This document shows, piece after piece, positions 1 through 10,852 of a stretch of 64,000 nt of DNA. Below the pieces are notes generated by a model. It was given only the letters and a program-made list of their open reading frames with translations. It made no database searches and was not told the DNA's origin. Within the stretch, counting starts at the first letter, position 1; each line of letters opens with the position of its first letter. The translations under genes and the position numbers were made by a program. The DNA is from Stereocaulon alpinum (Eukaryota; Ascomycota; Lecanoromycetes; Lecanorales; Stereocaulaceae). The DNA lies in assembly GCA_018257865.1 (NCBI GenBank), contig JAEUBA010000107.1, positions 1 through 64,000 of the forward strand, written 5' to 3'.

Positions 1-1840
1 TTTCTCTTACGGCTAGGAAAGGCACACTACGTGTACTATCTACTAGTTTCACAAATAATGTAATAGAACACCCTCATTAGTATATATAGATACTAGAATA
101 GGCGTATAAACCAATCAATCAATCAACTCTTTACCTTTAAGTTTTAGAGATTATTAATAGATATAATAGGAATTAAGACGAAGATAAGTATAATATTTTA
201 CCTATAGATAGATAGTTAGACGGAAAGAACTAACTAAACGCTAGAATAATATCTTCGGTGCTATATTAACTACTAATAAGACGATTAGGTATCCTACCTA
301 CTAGTAGCGCAGCTAGTATATAACGGATTAATATCCGACCTAATAGGTATAATACCGTTTTAAGCTAATTACGGATTCGAACTATATATAACCTTATTAC
401 TAAAGGGGATTAAACTAAAGGCGTAAAAAGTAACTATTATTACTAATAAAATAGTAAGAATCTATTAAGAACTATAGAAGGACTTATAGTTCCTAAGTAA
501 CCGCTTAGTAATATATTATAATTAAAAATATTTAAAAGGACTAAATATTTCCGAAGGGGATAGGGTATATCTTCTTTATAGAAATTTTAAAACTAATAGG
601 CCTAGTAATAAGCTTAACTATACGAAGCTAGGACTATTCCTTATAAAAGGATATAAAGGGGATATAAATTATATACTAGACCTTCCTTAACTAATAAGGA
701 AGTACCTAGTATTCTATATATCCTTACTTAAGAAAGTAGACCCCGAAATACTACTGCGGACCGCACCTCTTCTCCTAGATTAAGGCGATAAGGAGTATAA
801 TATCGAAGAAATTCTAGATTATTAGGTTATTAAAGGAAAAAGGAGATATCTAACTAAGTAGTTAGACTATAATTATTTAGAGAATACGTAGGAGTTATTA
901 TTAGCACTTAATTACCCTAAGAAGCTGGTAGAGTTCCGGGTTCGGAACCCTAAAACTATAAGAACGTCTTAGAGGTCTATAGGGAAGGGTTAGCTAGCGC
1001 GTCGGGGGAGGTAGCGTTATTTACTACCTTCTCTACCTCCTATACCTTTTTTAGTTCCTCTAGTCTTTCCAAATCTTCTATATCTAAAAGTCCTTTATTA
1101 AAGAGTTTCTATTTACGCTCTTTAAGGAAATAACGCTAAACGCGTATACGTTTTAACTTCTATTTCTTAGAGGTTAGAAGCTTTATAGCTGCGTCTATAG
1201 CCGCTTCTACTTCCTCTTCCTCTTTCTCTAACTTAGCTATTATACAGTTAATACTATCGAAATATACGATAGGTTTAGTAGGTTAGCAGCTCCGTCCTAA
1301 ACGGATATATTCTATATACTTAGAAGAAAGAGACGACAGGCGATATTCCTTCTAAGAACGCGTATACCTTAGATATAATACTATAGCTACTAAACTAACC
1401 TAGGAAATATAATCTGCGAGGAGTTAACGTTAGTTAGATAGTATAGGGAAATATTAAGGAAGTAAGGTTTCTTTAGGACGAAGATTCCTTAATAAGGGGA
1501 TAGTATTATAGGTTAAGGCGTAATAAGGAATATACTAAATAAGGTAGCCTAGGAACTACTATTAGGTGACTAGTCGCACTAGTCGCAGTAATTATAGGGC
1601 GTAACTAGTACGCCCTCGTCAACTAGTTATAGTAGTCGTAATAGTCGTAGTAGTATAATTAGTACGACTAGCGATAACCTAGAGGAGCCTAAAGCTCCTC
1701 CCTTAAATATATAAGGAAGGGTTTTCCTTTAGCAGAATATTTTCTTATCTCCTTATATTTAACTTATATAATAGAGAGGAGTCTTAGCTAAAGATAATTT
1801 AACGACTATCTATCTCTATTACCTTCTAGTACTCAATACA
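1..1840 (+). mobile_element. RIP-mutated chromovirus (Ty3/gypsy), 3' part with 3' LTR
   Basis: This is the 3' end of an LTR retrotransposon whose 5' part lies outside the window. Around 540-720 the broken plus-strand frame reads like an integrase C-terminal region (GDRVYLLYRN). At about 786-900 a chromodomain is recognisable (EYNIEEILDY, then KGKRRYLTK and ENT-stop-E), with tryptophan and glutamine codons turned into stops. A polypurine tract (AATAAGGGGATAG) precedes an LTR starting near 1504. CA and TG dinucleotides are almost absent and TA is in excess, the mark of RIP. No intact coding frame remains. Chromodomain integrases target heterochromatin (family knowledge). The chromodomain call is firm; the LTR end at 1840 is inferred from the return of CA/TG after it and a CA terminus. 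Confidence 0.85.
1504..1840 (+). repeat. 3' LTR of the truncated chromovirus
   Basis: The LTR starts TATTATAGG after a purine tract and probably ends ATACA at 1840. It shares a long stretch with the LTR beginning at 50871 (GCGTRATAAGGAATATACTA core, then CTCTTCCCTTAAATATATAAGG-like sequence near the 3' side), so both ends of the window hold the same family. The right boundary is a guess from sequence texture. Confidence 0.6.
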
Positions 1841-2301
1841 CTGTGTGATTTACCCGCAGGAGTTAAACCACCCCGTTACAATTAAGTTAAAGATAAACGC
1901 TTAGATAGAAAGAGAAGCTATAATCTAACTAATTAGATTATAACGTTACTTAGCCTTATAGGCCTAGTTCTATACTAGCTAATTACTAGATTTAGCGTCG
2001 ATTAGTACTATTTTTTCGACTTTCTAAAACTTTTGCTAGTGTCGGAATAATATTACTCCGCACTCTATAATAGCGGCTTAGCGCCCGCTCCTAGATAAAA
2101 CACTATAGCTTAGCTAGCTAGATTCAAGACAATCCCTAGTTTACTAAGCCTAATAGACACCCTACGAATCAGGTTGTCCGGGGCAGGTAATAGGGGATCA
2201 AACCTACTAATCGGTACAACCTAGTAGCTAGGTTCTACCGACAAAAACTATCCTTTCTTCAGGTGTTATTAATATTGTATGAATAGCCTCTACTATATCT
2301 C
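1841..2301. other. Unassigned sequence between two retrotransposons
   Basis: This is a 460-bp stretch with partial CA/TG depletion, less mutated than its neighbours. No ORF of note and no repeat match inside the window were seen. Its last bases are the left half of the insertion site of the element at 2307-10562. Confidence 0.5.
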
Positions 2302-2306
2302 CTCCT

Positions 2307-2538
2307 TATTACGGTTCTTAAACGACACCCTTAAAATTATAAGTCCGTTTTACTTCAGTTACCTAGTATTTATACTAGCGTTTTATACTTACTACTTAGT
2401 ACTTATATACCCCTATATAAGTACTAGTTCTCTCCCCTCCGAAATTCTCTCCTTATATTCGTCTTATATATTAGACTTAGACTATAGATAGGACTTATAA
2501 ATCCTTATCTATTTAATCTATCCTTTATAATCGTAATA
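2307..2538 (+). repeat. 5' LTR (232 bp) of the full-length gypsy element
   Basis: It begins TATTACGG and ends GTAATA, the mutated forms of TGTTACGG and GTAACA. It differs from the 3' LTR by about 17 sites by eye count, all of them transitions. CTCCT immediately precedes it. Confidence 0.95.
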
Positions 2539-4378
2539 TTACGAATACTACCTAATAATTTAACGCTATCAACGCTAACTCGTCGCCGCTAAATTTTTTA
2601 ACACAAATTTTCGATAACCTTAAAATTATAGGCTAGTTCTCCCGCTCCCTCTCTAGCGCTAGCCAGCCCTAAAGCTTAACCTCTAGACTAGCGAATAATA
2701 CCTTAGAATAAATTATTAATATAGCTCTAAAAGCTTTTGGCGAGTAGGAAGACCTTAACTTCGACTTTTTAGATATTACCTACCTCCTAACTACCCTAGC
2801 TACCTATCGATAAAGCGTTACTAAGCTGTAGATAGAATATACTTATATAGCTAATAAGTATTAAGAAGCCTAAAAGGATTCTAAGTCCCTAGAAGCTGAT
2901 AACTAAACTCTTTAAGAATAACTTACTACTAGAACCTAAGCTCAGCAGGCTACCCCTCCTACTTTAGCTACTATAGCTAAGCCCCGTCGCTCCGTTAAAT
3001 ACCCTAACCCACCGGAGTTCGGTGGAGACTGTAAAGAACTAAAAGGATTTAAGTTTAAGCTTAATTAAAAGCTCCTTATAAACTCTAATTATTACCCTTT
3101 AGAATAATATAAGATCGGCTACGCCTTTTCCCGCCTTACCGGTAGAGTAATAGCCTAAATCCTACCTTAAATTAGGAACTTAGATAGCCCCGCTGCTATC
3201 CTTACTATCTTACAGTTTCTTAATACCCTTAAGCTTAGTTTTAGTAACTTAGACTAAAAGAATACAGCCTAAAAGAAGATCGCTAGTCTAAAGCAGGCTA
3301 ATCGCTTATTCTCCGAATACCTCGCGGATTTCCAACGCTGGATTGGGGATATAGGGTATAATAAGGCTAACTAACGCTTCTACTTCTAGAATAGTCTAAG
3401 CTGCGAACTTTAAGGCTACCTAGTACCTATCGACGTCGAATCCCTATTATTTAACGAACTAATCGCTAAATGTTAACTCTTAGATACCCGTTACCACCTA
3501 GTTAAGCTAGTATCTACGTCTATATACGTTACTACGACTACTACGGCTATAGCCTTTATAGGTAGTATACCTGTAGTTTATACTTCTAGTAATAATTCTA
3601 ATACAGCTATAGACCTCTTAGCGATAAACTCTCGCCCCTATATAGGCCCTAGGGGTCCTCTTACTACTAAAGAATAATAATATTATATCGAGAATTCCCT
3701 ATACCTATACTGCGCTGATCCAGAATATATAGTATAAGACTATAATAAAAAGAAACGCTCCTAGGCTACCTATAATACTTAGATTAGCTCCGCTAACCTT
3801 ACGCCTACTCCCTAAGCCTCTCCTAATTAGGGAAAAGCTTAGTCCCTATACCTAGTCGCGTGCTAGGACCCTCCTAATATATCCGAATTTTAGCTTATTC
3901 CTTTATAACCGGCGAGAAGCCCCTTCCTAGAAGAATTTCTAAAAACTACCTTGCCTCTAGATATACTTTTAGATATAGAGATAATAAAATTCTAGTTACT
4001 TAGCTCTTAGATACCGGTGCTACCGCTAACTTTCTTAATATAACCTACGTAAAAACTAACTCCTTCCTATATTTTAACTTAGAAACCCCTTAATAGCTTA
4101 AGGGCTTTAACGGCTAGCCTACTACTACCGGCCTTATAACTTAGTATACTTAGGCGTAGATTACTATACCTAGGTACCCTGCTATCCTAACGACTTTCTA
4201 CTTAACCTACCTACCTAACGAACCCGTAATCCTTAGACTCCCCTAGCTGGAAAGATACTAAGCTATAATCTACCTACGCCTAAAAGGGAACTTAATTATT
4301 TTAGGACTACTACCGCTACTTAAAGGATCCTCCCCGATCGAAGTTAAGCCTAAGATAGTCCCTAAAACCCTTATAACC

Positions 4379-4680
4379 CCTAGCCCGTCCTCAGTGCCTA
4401 AGGAATCCGTTATAACGTTAACTAGCGTTAACGTCGAAGTAACCCCTAGCCCGTCCTTAGTACCTAAGAAATCCGTTGTAACGTTAACTAGCGTTAACGT
4501 TAAAGTAACCCCTAGCCCGTCCTTAGTGCCTAAGGAATCCGTTATAACGTTAACTAGCATTAATATTAAAGCAACCCCTAGCTCGTCCTTAATGCCTGAG
4601 GAATCTATTATAATATTAACTAGCGTTAACGTCGAAGTAACCCCTAGCCTATCCTCCGTTCCTAAGGAATCCCGTTCCCT
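4379..4680 (+). repeat. 66-bp tandem repeat, about 4.5 copies, inside pol
   Basis: The start CCTAG recurs at 4379, 4445, 4511, 4577 and 4643, a strict 66-bp period. The repeat is a multiple of three and encodes a 22-residue unit (VPKESVITLTSVNVEVTPSP-like) in one frame. It lies between the protease and reverse transcriptase regions, so it is probably a linker expansion. Open frames on both strands here exist only because the repeat lacks stops and are not genes. Confidence 0.9.
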
Positions 4681-6577
4681 GTTTTAGATCTAGCTTATTA
4701 GTACCGCCCCCTTCGCCTATATAGCTAGATAACCTAGAATATAGCTCTTTATAGCTACTATATAAGATATCGAGAAGGCTTTAGCCCTAAAGACTTATAC
4801 CGACCCTACCTCTATCCTTCCCCTAGAATACTACGAATTCCTAAGCGTTTTCTCCTAAATTAAGGCTAATAAGCTACCTCCGAACTAACCTAGCAACTAT
4901 AAGATTAAGTTATAACTTAGAAAAGAGCTAAGCTTTAGCCCCCTCTATAATATATCCTAGGACGAGCTTAAAGTCCTTAAGAAGTTCCTTAATAAAAACT
5001 TAGCTAAGGGATTTATTAGGCTTAGTTTATCCCCTATAACCTCCCTAGTACTCTTCGCCTATAAGCCTAATAGTAGGCTACGTCTTTATATTAACTATTA
5101 GGCCCTTAACGCTATTACCGTAAAGAATTAGTACCCGCTGCCCCTAATTTAAGAAACTTTTGCCTAAATCTACTATACTAAGTTCTATACTAAGCTTAAT
5201 ATTATCGCCGCCTTTAATAAGATATAAATAGCCCTAGGAGAGGAGTAGAAGACTACTTTCCGGACCTATTATAGCCTTTATAAGTCCCTTATTATATTAT
5301 TCGGGCTAGCTAACGCCCCCTTAACCTTCTAATAGTATATTAATAATATACTTTATAAGTACCTTAATAACTTTTATACTACCTATATAGATAATATCCT
5401 AATCTATAGTAACTTAAAGGCAGAATATAAGGAGTATATATAAAAAGTCTTAGGCCGGCTATAACAGGCAGGTCTTTAAGTCGATATTAATAAGTATATA
5501 TTTTTAGTTACTAAAGTTAAGTACCTTAGCTTGATTATTACTACTAATAGTATTTAAATAGACCCTAAGAAGCTCTCTATAGTCCTAGACTAGCTACCCC
5601 CTAAGAATATTAAAGATATCTAAAGCTTCTTAGGTTTTGCTAACTTCTACTAATAATTTATCTAAGGATTCTCTGCCTTAGCTAGCCCGCTAACCTAACT
5701 TACTAAAAAGAATTACGTCTTTAACTAGAATTCTAAGTACTAGGCTGCCTTTAATAGCCTTAAGAAAGCCTTTACCTCTATACCTATCTTACTTTATTTT
5801 AACCCTAAGAAGGAGATAGTTATAGAGACGGATACCTCTAACTTTATTACCGCTAGGGTTTTATCTTAATATAATAATAAAGGTCAGCTTCGGCCTATAG
5901 CGTACTTTTCGACTAAGATACTCCCTATAGAGTATAATTATAAAATCTATAATAAGGAACTCCTAGCTATTATCTAAGTATTTAAAGTCTAGTGTCTAGA
6001 GCTTAAGGGTACTAAGAAACCTATTACTATACTATCTAATTATAAAAACTTAGAGTACTTTATAACTACTAAGCTCCTAAGCTATAGGTAAGCTTATTAA
6101 TCTAAGTTCCTTTCCTAATTTAACTTTAAGATTACCTATTAACCTAGAGGCCTTAATAAACGGGCTAATACCCTAACCTACTAGTTAGGAGACCTCCCTA
6201 AAAGAGAAGGGGATAGACGACGTAAATACTAATAGTAAATAGTCCTAAAACTTAAAAACCTTAATAACTAACTACCCTAGGCTTCTCTCGCCCCTATTAA
6301 TATTAAAGAACTGCTATAAAGAGAACTTAAGACTCCTAAACCTAGCCCTAAGCCTAAAACCCTAAGTATAGATAATACTATTAGGGCCGCCTATACCTAT
6401 AGCGAATAGGCCTAAAGAATCCTTACTACGCTCGCCTCTAGGGACTAGAAGATAAGAGGGTTCCCCTTAGTCAAATACGAAGCCTGCGAGAATCGCGTCT
6501 ACTTTAGAGACTAACTCTTTATCCTAGATAATAATAAGCTTAGACTACGCCTAATTTAAGAAGGCTATAACTCCTTT

Positions 6578-6771
6578 TATTACGGGCTAGGCTTTGCTTT
6601 CCAGCGTTGCTACTTATCACCTTACCTACCCGGCACCCTAGCCCTATTAGGCCTAGCTCTAGGGGGTTCGCTTATAGGCCTTCGTATACCTATATCTAGC
6701 TTTCCTTCCTTAGATATATTCTCCTAGTCTAATAACACCCCTATTAACTCGCTCTAGGCCGGCCCCTGATA
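6578..6771 (+). repeat. 5' LTR (194 bp) of the nested element
   Basis: Begins TATTACGGGCTAGGC and ends CCCCTGATA. Preceded by CCTTT. It is the pair of 8553-8746 with only transition differences noticed. Confidence 0.93.
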
Positions 6772-7499
6772 CTAGAATATATCTCTATCGTTACGGGCGA
6801 TATAAAACCTCTTAGCGACGCACCTTCAACTCCCTATAACTAGCTCTAGGTAATACTGATAGTGTTAGCAACTCCGCAAACCCCCGCCCTCGTAAGTCTG
6901 CCAGCGAGGTGAAATAAACGGCAGAGCTCGTAAGTCTACCAGCGAGTCTAAATAAACGGTAGAGATCAGGGCCGCTTAATTAATAAAAGACGAAGAAGTG
7001 AGCCTGCTTAGAAGGTATAGGTATTAGCCTGATATCTGTACCTACACTACTGCAGGCAGGGGTAAGGGCAGACTAACTGCGAATACTAAGACGCGTCCTA
7101 AAGAGGTAATAGCCTACCTTATCCTAACACTAAGCTAGTGTTAAAAATACTTTAAGCACCTCAGTCTACGTCCCTCTGCTCACCAATACGCGATATACGC
7201 GATAGTAGGATACTATTACGGATGTATATACCGCTAGCTTATATAGCTGGAAGCTAGCTAGGTACTAGAACCTAGCGAGAATCCACCTAACTACTAACCT
7301 TACCTACTACCGAATTCGGACGTCCTACTGAGTTCACTAACTATCTAACTATCGCCCTTACCTTACTACCTGATTCGACCGTCCTACCGAATTACTACCG
7401 CAATAGACGATCCTACTAATAGGCAGTTCGTCTCACCTCACAGAATCCTCGCGAAGCCACCGCCGAATCCTCACCGATAGTTTCGAAAGCCAAGAAAGA

Positions 7500-8060
7500 G
7501 CATAGGTCTACATTCTACATAGGAACGAGAAGTGGGAACAGTAGCAGTTCCTAGCAATACTATAACTTCTAGCACTACTGCAGTAACAAGTAAAGCTGCA
7601 GTTCTTAGCAAGACTATAGTTCCTAGTAAAGCTGTAAGTTCTAGCAACGTAGCAGCTTAGTAGCTTAGCAGCTCTAAAGCTTCTAGCAAAGCTGCAGCTG
7701 CCGGTAATACTATAACTCCTAGTAAGTCTACAGCTTCCAGTAAGACTATAGTCTCTAGCAAAGTTGCAGTACCCAGCAACGCTGCAGCTTCTAGTAGCTC
7801 TGTAAGCTCTAAGTAACGCTATAGCTTAGTAAGCTTCCGGCACTACTATAGCTCTCAGCTAGACTATAGTTCCTAGTAATACTATAGCTCCCAGCAAAGC
7901 TGAAGCTTCTAGCAGCTTTGCAGCTCAGCAAGCTTCCGGCACTGCTATAGCTCTCAGCTAGACTATAGTTTCTAGTAATACTATAGCTCCCAGCAAAGCT
8001 GAAGCTTCCAGCAGCTTTACAGCTTAGCAGCTTTCTAGTAATACTATAGACCCACACTAC
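7500..8060 (+). repeat. Degenerate tandem repeats with a 99-bp duplication
   Basis: Short units built from CTGCAGCTTCTAGCAA-like words repeat irregularly through this stretch. Near its end a 99-bp unit is duplicated: AGCTTCCGGC occurs at 7832 and 7931 and about 99 bp match after each. The minus-strand open frame here (7809-8057) is a by-product, reading a repeated 33-residue Ser/Tyr/Ala unit. Confidence 0.85.
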
Positions 8061-8552
8061 TACTTAACACCGACAAGGGGTAAGCTACGCCTAATTAGGT
8101 ATAGTCTAGTTACTAAGCTAGGTGGAACGCCACTATTTTTATACTTGTATTTCGCCTTGTATTTCGCTGCGCATTTCGCTGCGCGAAACCCACATTTATT
8201 TGAATATTTCCTACTTCTTAACTTTTCAATTCGGGCTATAATAGCAGGCCATCTATCGATATCCTAGTACCTACCGCCGCTGAGCACGGGCTACCTAATA
8301 CGCCGGAGGTACTATTCGTAAGTGTCTTATATAGTTGCTGTTGCCTATATTGCTGCCGCTAAATTCCGACTTTTGGAGGACAAATCTTAGCGCTCCGTAA
8401 CTTAACACCGTAACTTAATACCGTAACTACTACTAACGCCGCCGACGTTATATAGCCTGCGGGATGGATTGATAGATAGATAGATTAATAGATAGATCGT
8501 TAGATTACTAGCTGCAGGTATCGGGGCGATACCTTGTAGAGGAGGGGGGTAA

Positions 8553-8746
8553 TATTACAGGCTGGGCTTTACTTTCCAGCGTTGCTACTTATCACCTTAC
8601 CTACCCGGCACCCTAGCCCTATTAGGCCTAGCTCTAGGGGGTTCGCTTATAGGCCTTCGCACACCTGTATCTAGCTTTCCTTCCTTAGATATATTCTCCT
8701 AGTCTAATAACACCCCTATTAACTCGCTCTAGGCCGGCCCCTAACA
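8553..8746 (+). repeat. 3' LTR (194 bp) of the nested element
   Basis: Begins TATTACAGGCTGGGC and ends CCCCTAACA. It is followed by CCTTT, and the host gypsy element then resumes in its integrase region. Confidence 0.93.
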
Positions 8747-10330
8747 CCTTTAGCGCTAGATACCTAAGGAGGGCTAAGACCTATAAGATCCTAAGCTACT
8801 ATTACTATTAGCTAGGCCTCCCAGCTAATATTAAGAGATTCGTACGCAATTATCGCCCGTATTCCTATACTAAAGTCTCTAGGGAACGCTACTACGGTAC
8901 TCTAAAGCCCTTATAAGTCCCGGATCGCCGCTAGTCCTATATAGCGATAGACTTTGTTATCGCTCTGCCTAAAAGCGTAAATTATTATAGGTAGGCGTAC
9001 TCTAATATTCTAGTAGTCACCGACCGCCTCTCTAAAGTAGTAGAGTATATCTCTATAGACTCTATTACTGCTAAGGATACCGCCCTAGCCTTCTATAACT
9101 TTATTTAGAAATACTATAGGCTGCCTTCCTCTATTATTACTAATAGAGGGACCTAATTCGAGAGTTACTTCTAGTATAAACTTTATTCCTAGGTAGGAAT
9201 TAAGGCTAACCTTTCTACCGTATTCTACCCTAAAACGGATAGCTAAACGGAAAATACGAACGTAGTAATAGAGTAATACCTATAAGTCTTTACTAACTTC
9301 CTATAGGATAATTAGGCTAAGTGGCTACCCTCCGTATAATTCGCGGTTAATAACTACTTCTCTAAGACGACTCTATATACCCCCTTCTTTACTAATTCAG
9401 GCTAATACCCCTATATAGGCCTTAAGCCGAAGTCTTATTAGGCTAACCCTACTAACGGTAAAGAGGTCTAAGACCGCCTTTAAGCTAACTTATTCGCTAA
9501 GAAAATAGACTAGATTAATAAGGTCCTTTAGGAATAAATAAAGCTCGCCTAAGTAAGCTAAGAGGAGTTCGCTAATAGGTATTACTAGTCTACCCCTAAG
9601 TATACTATTAGAGACTCTGTTTAGCTTAACGCGTAGAACCTTTAGATATAGTAGCTAGTAAAGAAGCTTTCTAATAAGTTTAAAGGTCCCTTCCTAATTA
9701 CCTAGGTTATAAGCTTTTATACCTACCGTCTAGAGCTTCCCCCTAACTAGTCTTACTATAACATTTTCTATACTAGCCTCTTACGACCTATAGCTAATAA
9801 TCCCCTTCTAGGGTAGATACCCCCTATACCTTTCCTAACTTTTAATACCTAAGGCTATAACACCTAGCCTATAATAGCTATTCTAGACTCTAGGATCTAC
9901 CGTTCGTACCTGCAGTTTAGAGTTCTTTAGGAAGGTTTTAACCAGCCTACTTAGGAACCTTTTAAGTTTATTCTAGAGGTAACTAATACCTTAGAAGCCT
10001 ACTTCTCCTAGTACCCTAATCGCCTTAGATACGATACTTAGGCCGCTTTTAAAGAGAATCTAGACGAAGTTTAATTACTAAGCGATTCTAACTCTAGTTT
10101 AGATAATAATAGCGATAGCTCCTTTAAGCTGGAGGATTAGGCCTAGGAATACTTTACCCTAGATACCTCGCTACGGAGTGGTCCGTTTTTTAATCTGGGA
10201 GTAGATTCGGAATACCCTCTATCTAACAGTTATATTAGTAGTTCCTAGAGTATTACTAAGTCTACCTAGGATCTAATTTTAATTATTCTTAAGTATCTAT
10301 TTAGGAGTATAGATGTTAGGGGGGGGGTAC

Positions 10331-10562
10331 TATTATAGTTCTTAAACGACACCCTTAAAATTATAAGTCCGTTTTACTTCAGTTACCTAGCGTTTATACT
10401 AGCGTTTTATACTTACTACCTAGCGCTTATATACCCTTATATAAGTACTAGTTCTCTCCCCTCCGAAATTCTCTCCTTGTGTTCGTCTTATATGTTAGAC
10501 TTAGACTATAGATAGGACTTGCAAATCCTTATCTATTCAATCTATCCTTTGCAATCGTAACA
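10331..10562 (+). repeat. 3' LTR (232 bp) of the full-length gypsy element
   Basis: Same length as the 5' LTR. It keeps more ancestral bases on its right side (GTAACA terminus, TTGCAAAT, CTTGTGTTCG) where the 5' copy has TA. It is followed by CTCCT, the second copy of the target duplication. Confidence 0.95.
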
Positions 10563-10852
10563 CTCCTACCGCAGATGCGAAGCGTATTTTCATTCGAGCC
10601 CGCACGAGTAGCGCCGACCAAGCAGGATTGCAAGACTATAACTTAGTCGACCTCTTCCTTACTAAAGCCGGCTTCAATAAAGAAGATACCGGTCAACACA
10701 CCCAGCATTTCGTCCATAACCAACCGCGAGAATATGAGCATTTTCATATCATTCTCGATATAAACTACAGGCAGGATCCAGACGCGAACGTAAAGGAGCT
10801 CGTACACGAAGTATATCAGATTCGCTTCAATAATTACAATACGGAGCCGTAA
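10563..10852 (+). pseudogene. Possible 3' remnant of a gene broken by the gypsy insertion
   Basis: An open plus-strand frame runs from the right LTR edge to a TAA at 10850-10852, about 95 codons, with ordinary codon use and normal CA/TG content. It has no early ATG. It reads DAKRIFIRARTSSADQ at the start and QIRFNNYNTEP at the end. Joining the two sides of the CTCCT duplication extends the frame a short way to the left, so the element may have inserted into an exon. I do not recognise the family. It could also be a chance open frame. Confidence 0.4.

Larger units (their letters stand above)
6578..8746 (+). mobile_element. Nested non-autonomous LTR element (2.17 kb), TSD CCTTT
   Basis: Two 194-bp LTRs (6578-6771 and 8553-8746) are flanked by a perfect CCTTT duplication (6573-6577 and 8747-8751). 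The purine tract GGAGGGGGG sits just before the 3' LTR. The 1.8-kb interior has no protease, RT, RNase H or integrase motif; instead it carries degenerate tandem repeats. It is therefore a LARD/TRIM-type passenger needing enzymes in trans (inference). It interrupts the host gypsy element between RNase H and integrase. Its LTR shares its start and its last 70-odd bases with the LTR of the autonomous minus-strand gypsy element at 51356, a plausible helper. Confidence 0.95.
2307..10562 (+). mobile_element. Full-length RIP-mutated Ty3/gypsy chromovirus with exact target duplication
   Basis: Two 232-bp LTRs (2307-2538 and 10331-10562) are flanked by a perfect 5-bp duplication CTCCT (2302-2306, 10563-10567). 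Broken gag-pol runs on the plus strand. The protease motif LLDTGATAN is at 4004-4030 and the RT motif LRLYINY at about 5078. The catalytic YVDD box is changed to YIDN at about 5384, and an RNase H start (ETDTSNF) lies near 5826. An integrase core (VTDRLSK) is near 9018, with LSTVFYP and TENTN near 9220, and a chromodomain-like tail (ILDSRIYRSYLQFRV) lies at about 9870-9940. Stops at former W, Q and R codons abound, so the copy is dead. A polypurine tract (10317-10328) precedes the 3' LTR. A second element (6578-8746) sits between RNase H and integrase. Confidence 0.95.

Noticed and set aside
2279..2491. 70-residue frame over the 5' LTR
   Set aside because: It spans an LTR and its insertion junction; the Tyr/Ser/Leu composition reflects RIP TA-rich sequence.
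4270..4687. Overlapping 96-97-residue frames on both strands
   Set aside because: Both are products of the 66-bp tandem repeat in a dead gypsy element.
7809..8057. 82-residue minus-strand frame
   Set aside because: It reads the 99-bp tandem duplication of a non-coding LTR element.
7500..8060. Possible CRISPR-like repeat array
   Set aside because: Units are irregular, without unique spacers, and lie inside a retrotransposon of a eukaryote.
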